Notes under the pieces: generated by a model | Database searches by the model: none | The model's input: the letters and a program-made list of their open reading frames with translations, nothing else | What the model was told of the DNA's origin: nothing | DNA from: Methanocaldococcaceae archaeon | Lineage (GTDB): Archaea > AGJL01 > Methanococci > Methanococcales > Methanocaldococcaceae | Direction of reading: 5' to 3' | Assembly (NCBI GenBank): GCA_027023665.1 | Contig: JALVUY010000124.1 | Coordinates: forward strand, 1-10,782 | Length of the DNA stretch: 10,782 nt | In this document: positions 6,562-10,782 of the stretch, piece after piece | Numbering within the stretch: the first letter of the stretch is position 1 | How the letters are laid out: every line of letters begins with the position of its first letter | Position numbers and translations under genes: made by a program

Positions 6562-6673
6562 ATTGAGAGTTCTTAGTTATTAAATACTCTTCTAATTCTA
6601 TCAATTTTAATAACCTTAATAGGTTCGTAGTAGTCAATTATTATATCAATATCAGATTAATTAATGTTTTCAT
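6506..6673 (-). pseudogene. Decayed MNT-domain nucleotidyltransferase (antitoxin relic)
   Basis: Fragments of an MNT antitoxin can be read on the - strand in shifting frames. First comes ATG MKTL at 6673, as in the intact MNT gene at 8270. Then SDIDIIIDYYEPIKVIK follows in another frame, aligned with residues 42-58 of the intact protein. Next comes LIELEEYLITKNSQYLYLK and then KSIEEEF in a further frame. About residues 5-41, including the GSYARGE catalytic motif, are missing, and part of the region before ITKNS is deleted too. It cannot make a working protein. Confidence 0.72.
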
Positions 6674-6689
6674 AAATTTTGCCAAAATT

Positions 6690-7181
6690 TTAAACTCTTG
6701 GGAAGTATTTATATTTATTACCTTCTTTTTCTCCAATCTTCTTTAAATGTTTTAAAATATTTTCAAAGCCAACTACTCTATCGTATTCTAAATTGTTAAG
6801 TATTTCAATAATAGATTGAGAATATCTTTTTGATCTTAAAACATGCTTATAGGTTATTTTTTCATCAGTGTTGTAATCAGCCAATTTTCTGAGAAAATGT
6901 AATTTAGATAATAACATTGATGCAATATTTAATTCATCACTATCAATATTCTTTGAAAATTTATTAAGATATACTCTAATAAAACTATGAATTAATCCTG
7001 ATGAATAATATTTTTCCACATCTTCTCTTTTATCTACTTTATAAATCATATCTCTTACCATTAAAAAAGTGTAATAGTAATATCTTCCTATTGCTGTTCT
7101 GTACTTTCCTTCATTCGGAAGAGACTTAAAATTTGGAAGATTATTGGCAATTTCCTTAAATTCATCACATCTAAATCCCAT
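6690..7181 (-). CDS. HEPN-like domain protein, possible toxin of a two-gene module
   Basis: A 163-residue, mostly helical protein. Residues 26-41 (KYRTAIGRYYYYTFLM) resemble the conserved YRxAIxRxYYAxF helix of HEPN proteins, and FLRKLADYN at 96-103 resembles their LRxxADY segment. His65 (GLIHSF) is another candidate conserved residue. The canonical RNase motif R-x4-6-H is not found anywhere. I chose ATG 7181 because GAGGGGT lies 3 nt upstream and it sits 1 nt after the preceding stop; a TTG at 7196 would overlap that gene. It forms a tight pair with the upstream 122-residue gene. HEPN domains are frequent in RNA-targeting toxins, so a toxin-antitoxin or defence role is plausible but unproven. 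Confidence 0.65.
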   Translation of the reverse strand: MGFRCDEFKEIANNLPNFKSLPNEGKYRTAIGRYYYYTFLMVRDMIYKVDKREDVEKYYSSGLIHSFIRVYLNKFSKNIDSDELNIASMLLSKLHFLRKLADYNTDEKITYKHVLRSKRYSQSIIEILNNLEYDRVVGFENILKHLKKIGEKEGNKYKYFPRV

Positions 7182-7182
7182 T

Positions 7183-7551
7183 TTACCCCTCAACAATTAC
7201 AATGTTGTGTAATAAGACATTTTTAAATTCTGAATTTATTACCCTATCCAACTTTTCTTCAATTTGCAACTGCTTATTCAAGTCAGTATCTTTGACAAAA
7301 ACCCTAATAATGTTTATATCTTCATCCAAATCATAATCCAATAGAATATCAAATTTTAGATCTTTGTAGTATTTTTTTAAATATTCATAAACATATTCAG
7401 CAATTTCATAGGCAGTGTCTTTATTTTTTGAATATTTTTCAAATAATTTAGTTTTTTTAAATTTCTTTTTTAATGCCTCTCTTTTTAAAATCTCTATTGC
7501 CTCTTTTTTAGTCAATGATTGGGGAAGTTCTATTGTTATCTTTGTAGGCAT
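7183..7551 (-). CDS. Unrecognised 122-residue protein, probable partner of the HEPN-like protein
   Basis: I do not recognise the family. It begins MPTKITIELPQSLTKKEAIE, a beta strand and helix in the style of small antitoxins or DNA-binding proteins. A lysine-rich helical stretch follows (23-62). The C-terminal half predicts alternating strands and a helix (KFDILLDYDLDED at 67-78, IIRVFVKDT at 81-89, then a helix and LLHNIVIVE). Its start is supported by GGTGAAATT before the ATG, and its stop is 1 nt before the HEPN-like gene. The context suggests an antitoxin. The decayed MNT 3' end directly upstream, and the same arrangement at 6494-6561, show that this gene type follows MNT genes in this genome. 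Confidence 0.6.
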   Translation of the reverse strand: MPTKITIELPQSLTKKEAIEILKREALKKKFKKTKLFEKYSKNKDTAYEIAEYVYEYLKKYYKDLKFDILLDYDLDEDINIIRVFVKDTDLNKQLQIEEKLDRVINSEFKNVLLHNIVIVEG

Positions 7552-7610
7552 AATTTCACCTTAATAAAGATAAATTAAATCCTCCTCAATAGATTTTTTA
7601 AGATATGGAT
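7544..7610. repeat. 67-bp direct repeat, right copy
   Basis: Partner of 6494-6561, with one base fewer and one mismatch. It spans the start of the intact 122-residue gene, its ribosome binding site and the 3' end of an MNT relic. Confidence 0.88.
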
Positions 7611-7636
7611 TTTGTATTGAGTTTTTATGTGATGTT
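7561..7636 (-). pseudogene. 3' remnant of a second MNT antitoxin gene
   Basis: Immediately after the hepT stop, one - strand frame reads KNSIQNPYLKKSIEEDLIYL before ending Y-stop at 7561. This is the typical C-terminal tail of MNT-domain proteins, whose intact copy here has TKNALHPMIREEILKEAEYV. Everything upstream of about 24 codons is gone and there is no start, so this is a relic. Its stop is followed at once by GGTGAAATTATG of the next gene. Confidence 0.65.
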
Positions 7637-7984
7637 TTAATCTCCTTCAAGGTCATTTATAATTTTCTCTATATATTCTTTAAGTTCTGGTAATCTTCTT
7701 TTTACAACCTCCCAAACAATTGCAGAATCTACCTTAAAATATGCATGGACTAAAATATCCCTCATTCCAGCAATATTTTTCCATGGAATTTGTGGATATT
7801 TATCTTTTATCTCTTTTGGGATATTTTTAACAGCTTCCCCTATAATTTCTAACTCTTTTATCGTAGCATGTTTAATTAATCTACTATTTTCAAATTCTTC
7901 AAAATCAATATTTTTTGTATAGGATTCAATTGCCTCAATAGCTTCCAATATATCATATAAGTAAAGTTTGGCTCTCTTAGACAT
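7637..7984 (-). CDS. hepT: HepT-like HEPN toxin of an MNT/HEPN pair
   Basis: A 115-residue helical protein of the HepT (DUF86) family. The RNase motif R-x4-H-x-Y is intact as R75-DILV-H80-A-Y82, inside GMRDILVHAYFKVD. In characterised systems the Tyr is modified with AMP by the MntA partner, which silences the toxin. The family segments IKELEIIGEAVKNI (42-55) and IPWKNIAGMRD (66-76) are also present, and the length is normal. Its ATG overlaps the MNT gene by 8 nt, so the two are translationally coupled. Motifs and partner are intact, so the pair is probably functional. Confidence 0.9.
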   Translation of the reverse strand: MSKRAKLYLYDILEAIEAIESYTKNIDFEEFENSRLIKHATIKELEIIGEAVKNIPKEIKDKYPQIPWKNIAGMRDILVHAYFKVDSAIVWEVVKRRLPELKEYIEKIINDLEGD

Positions 7985-8270
7985 ATTCTGCCTCTTTTAA
8001 AATCTCCTCCCTGATCATAGGATGTAAAGCATTTTTTGTAACTAAATCAACTTTAACCCCCAATATATTCTCTAAATAATATTTTAAATCTACAAATTCA
8101 ATCAAATCTGGAGTTTTATAAAATTCTACTAATATATCAATATCTGATGTTTCCTTCTGCTCCCCTCTTGCATAACTTCCAAATATGGCAATGGATTTAA
8201 CTTTATATTTTTCTTTGAGTTCCTTTTTATGTTTTCTAAGTACTTCCTTAATTTCTGATAAGGTTTTCAT
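7977..8270 (-). CDS. mntA: MntA-like minimal nucleotidyltransferase antitoxin
   Basis: A 97-residue MNT-domain protein. The catalytic pattern is complete: GSYARGE at 31-37, the metal-binding D43 and D45 in SDIDILV, and a third Asp at 75 in GVKVDLV. MntA enzymes add AMP groups to the HepT tyrosine and neutralise it. GGTGAAACT precedes the ATG at 8270. Two decayed MNT copies lie within the next 1.8 kb downstream, so this is the only intact one in the window. Confidence 0.9.
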   Translation of the reverse strand: MKTLSEIKEVLRKHKKELKEKYKVKSIAIFGSYARGEQKETSDIDILVEFYKTPDLIEFVDLKYYLENILGVKVDLVTKNALHPMIREEILKEAEYV

Positions 8271-8340
8271 AGTTTCACCAAATTTCTTAATTTTATAGGA
8301 TTTTTCAGGTTATTTCTTAATTTTTATTTTTGATATTATA
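8271..8340 (-). promoter_or_regulatory. Intergenic region before the MNT-HepT pair, with a 13-bp direct repeat
   Basis: Read on the - strand, AAAATTAAGAAAT occurs at 8324-8312 and 8294-8282, exactly 30 bp apart. TATAATA near 8340-8334 is a possible TATA box giving a leader of about 40 nt. TATAAA near 8295-8290 would leave too short a leader for the visible ribosome binding site. The repeats could be an operator, but the AT content makes chance possible. Confidence 0.3.
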
Positions 8341-10782
8341 TTATTTAGTTTTTTTATTTAAATTGATTGCCCATTTGTCTCCTTTTTCTCTTCTCCAATC
8401 GTAGATTAAGTAGAAGATACATCCAATGAAAGTTATTCCAGAGATTGCTAAACCAATATCAAACCAATCCTGTGGTTTGTATCTGATAATTATTTTTAGA
8501 TTTCCTGTTTCATTTATGTAGAAGCCGTTTATTACTCCATATAATGGAACTGGGGAAACTTTCTCTACCAATTTTCCATCTTTATATACTCTTGCCTCCC
8601 ATAGTGGATCATAGCTTTCAGCAAATGACAACATGAAAGGTTTTGTTGCATTTACTTGAACTTCCCATAAGGTTGGGTTGATCTTCTCGTATGAAATTAT
8701 CTTTGCAGGTTTTTCTTTAACTTTAAAGAGTTGTTCTATAGTTTCGTTGTTTTTGGTTGAATATAGCCAGATGACATCTAAATATGAATCCTTCTTAGCT
8801 AAAATTGTTAAATTATATTTTCCTTTAGTTAAGTAGAATGTTGGAGTGTATGTAAAGTTTAAGTTGTTAGATTTTATTATAAATGATTTATCTCCAATCT
8901 TTACTTTGAATTCTCCTATTCCTCTTAGAGCAATTTTATAAGTTCCATTCTTGACAATTTCTACATCTTGCCATACTTTACCGTTTTTTAATATTATTAA
9001 TTCTCCATTACTGGCCTCAGGACTTTTAATTATTTTAGCGTTGGATCTGTATAGATCGGATTCTGCTTCGAAGATATAAATTACCGTTTTGTTCTGGAGA
9101 AGTTTTTCAATGTCTTTCTGAGATTTGACGTAATCTTTTTCTGGAATTAAAACGAATAGATTTACGGCATTAAAGCCATTGACATTTTCTAATATTATTT
9201 TATGTTCTCCTTTTTTAAGATAAAATGTTCCAAGATCTTTCCATATGAACTTGTTTAATTGATCTTTTGTTCTGATTTCAATCGATTTATTATCAACATA
9301 TACTTTTATTTCCCCTCCCTTCTGGTTTTTGAAGTATCGAATGAATAGAGTGTAATTATCTGTTTTTTCTACATTAAATGGAATTACTAATGTTGCATTT
9401 TTTGCATATGTAAATACTAAACTATGTCCATAGATAAATTGCCAGTTTTCTATATGATATTTTTCAAGATATGGTAAGATAGTACCTAAATATACACATC
9501 TCAATGATCCGGGAGACCAATAGTTATTAGGATTAAAGTGTTTAGATCTTGGTAAAATAATTGTGAATTTTGTAGATATATCTGTATTATTAGAAGATAC
9601 TATATAAACATTCGGTAATAAGGGGTTTAAGTAAGATATTACAGATCCATTAATTCTAAAATTTTTTATATAGTTAGGATCTGTTGAAAATACGACAAAG
9701 TTTGAAACTCTTATCAACTTGTCTGAGTTTGTATTTATGTAATAATAAAAGTTCCTTGTTTCATTGACTTTTACAAAAATTTTTGAGAATGTCCTATTTA
9801 GTAAATTTAGATTAGGTAATTTTTTTGGATATTTGTAATCTTTTCTAAGAACAATATTATGTATTGAAAGTTTATCAAACATTGATTTTAGCGTAGTAAT
9901 ATCATCTTTTTTTACAAGATAATATATTAATTCATTTAAATTAACAATTTCGATATCTGCCTTAACTAAGTTATAAATTGGAATATAAGAGGAAGATATC
10001 TCAGGAACATCCCTATATTTTAAAAGTGGAGAGCCTGCAGGATACCATAAAGTATTATAATTTTCTGAACTGTGCTCAAAATAATTTATAATATTTTCAA
10101 TGTCTTTTGGATATGGATAAAGATAAGGTGTTAAATGACCATTTAAATCGCCAGTAAGTGCTGGCCATCCCCAAATTGCTGGTACTATGATTAATAAAGG
10201 TAATAGAATAATTTTAAACCTTCTTTTTATTTGTTTATTTAAAATAAAGGCACATAATAATGAATAAAAGAAACTTAAACTTACAATATATAATCCTACA
10301 TTTTTATAAGGATCTCTTAATATCCATCCTAATGGAAAATTAACAACTATCCAAGAGTATAATTTCCCAATTAGTGGGACTTTTGCACCGCCAGATAACA
10401 ACACTGAGATTATAAAAAGAAATGAAAAATATAACACATAAAATTTTTGACTACGATTTTTAATAACCCTCAAAGCAAGAAATAGTGAAAATACACATAA
10501 TATTACAGGAATTAAACTTATCAAATTCCATAAATCTATATTATTCACTAAGATACTATAATGAGCTGTAGATAGCCATCCAGTTCCTCCCCATATCCAC
10601 ATACTATTTGCCTGAAATATGTGAAGTATTGTAGCCCTTCGAGATAAAAGCATTACATTCTCATATACAAGAGAATAACTTCCTGGCTTTGATATTCCAG
10701 AAAATATTGTAGATAAATAAGGATATATCCAAAAAGCATTTAATAGTAAATTGCATAAACTTATTTCACTATTGTTTTTCTT
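8341..10782 (-). CDS. Large membrane protein, GT-C/YfhO-like with extracytoplasmic domain (5' end outside window)
   Basis: The frame is open on the - strand up to the window edge, so the start lies beyond 10782 and at least 813 residues are encoded. The ATG at 10653 is therefore probably internal. Counting from the edge, hydrophobic segments lie near 9-28, 85-107, 113-130, 162-181 and 190-207. PLGWILRDPYKNVG (150-163) resembles loops in YfhO-like and arabinofuranosyltransferase-like (AftD/DUF3367) membrane proteins. About 207-770 is a soluble region rich in beta strands, with carbohydrate-binding style repeats (GTFYLKKGEHKIIL, PTFYLTKGKYNLTI) and many N-x-S/T sites. One final membrane segment (about 775-795) precedes a lysine-rich tail. 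A role in cell-surface glycan assembly fits with the flippase nearby. The exact family is uncertain. Confidence 0.7.
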   Translation of the reverse strand, partial: KKNNSEISLCNLLLNAFWIYPYLSTIFSGISKPGSYSLVYENVMLLSRRATILHIFQANSMWIWGGTGWLSTAHYSILVNNIDLWNLISLIPVILCVFSLFLALRVIKNRSQKFYVLYFSFLFIISVLLSGGAKVPLIGKLYSWIVVNFPLGWILRDPYKNVGLYIVSLSFFYSLLCAFILNKQIKRRFKIILLPLLIIVPAIWGWPALTGDLNGHLTPYLYPYPKDIENIINYFEHSSENYNTLWYPAGSPLLKYRDVPEISSSYIPIYNLVKADIEIVNLNELIYYLVKKDDITTLKSMFDKLSIHNIVLRKDYKYPKKLPNLNLLNRTFSKIFVKVNETRNFYYYINTNSDKLIRVSNFVVFSTDPNYIKNFRINGSVISYLNPLLPNVYIVSSNNTDISTKFTIILPRSKHFNPNNYWSPGSLRCVYLGTILPYLEKYHIENWQFIYGHSLVFTYAKNATLVIPFNVEKTDNYTLFIRYFKNQKGGEIKVYVDNKSIEIRTKDQLNKFIWKDLGTFYLKKGEHKIILENVNGFNAVNLFVLIPEKDYVKSQKDIEKLLQNKTVIYIFEAESDLYRSNAKIIKSPEASNGELIILKNGKVWQDVEIVKNGTYKIALRGIGEFKVKIGDKSFIIKSNNLNFTYTPTFYLTKGKYNLTILAKKDSYLDVIWLYSTKNNETIEQLFKVKEKPAKIISYEKINPTLWEVQVNATKPFMLSFAESYDPLWEARVYKDGKLVEKVSPVPLYGVINGFYINETGNLKIIIRYKPQDWFDIGLAISGITFIGCIFYLIYDWRREKGDKWAINLNKKTK

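Noticed and set aside
6674..6690. Inverted repeat AAATTTT-GCC-AAAATTT at the end of the HEPN-like gene, as a terminator or operator
   Set aside because: The stem is all A/T, so it would be weak, and such short palindromes are expected in AT-rich DNA. There is no T run placed after it that would add support.
7182..7196. TTG start for the HEPN-like gene, overlapping the gene before it
   Set aside because: ATG 7181 is preceded by GAGGGGT at proper spacing and follows the previous stop by 1 nt.
1..10782. CRISPR arrays, tRNA or rRNA genes, insertion sequences, riboswitches
   Set aside because: I saw no regularly spaced palindromic repeats, tRNA-like cloverleaf, rRNA segment, transposase or recombinase motif, or structured leader in either strand.

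Overview
The window is AT-rich DNA (by eye near 30-33% GC) with archaeal signals: GGTGA/GGAGG ribosome binding sites a few bases before the ATG, a TTTATATA-type TATA box, and HEPN/MNT toxin-antitoxin genes. Gene content and base composition point to a hyperthermophilic methanogen of the Methanococcales, most likely Methanocaldococcus or a close relative. This assignment is an inference from protein style, not from a marker gene.

Left half (about 88-5251, all + strand) is a compact sulfate-activation cassette. It holds a small ribbon-helix-helix regulator, ATP sulfurylase, a DHH-family phosphoesterase, an alkaline-phosphatase-superfamily phosphodiesterase, APS kinase and a TauE/SafE-type anion permease. 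Gene spacing is 1 nt, 4 nt, a 4-nt overlap and about 12 nt, so sulfurylase to permease looks like one operon. The enzymes would import sulfate (or another sulfur oxyanion), make APS and then PAPS, and recycle the PAP left after PAPS is used. No PAPS reductase or sulfotransferase is visible, so the consumer of PAPS must lie elsewhere. Three TTAA boxes with exact 10-bp spacing lie directly before both the regulator gene and the sulfurylase gene, and look like operators for the regulator.

Right half (5229-10782, all - strand) reads, in transcription order: a large membrane protein cut by the window edge, an intact MNT-HepT toxin-antitoxin pair, the decayed 3' end of a second MNT gene, an unrecognised small protein followed by a HEPN-like protein, a second and more heavily decayed MNT relic, and a polysaccharide flippase. 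The flippase converges on the permease with a 23-nt overlap of coding ends.

Two duplications mark the region as rearranged. The first 87 bases of the window repeat part of the flippase gene (5430-5516) exactly and in the same orientation, so the sulfate cassette sits between a flippase fragment and the full flippase gene. A 67/68-bp direct repeat (6494-6561 and 7544-7610) carries the end of an MNT gene and the start of the gene after it, once before an intact gene and once before only 8 nt of it. Together these suggest an accessory region where a metabolic cassette and toxin-antitoxin genes have been gained, duplicated and partly lost.
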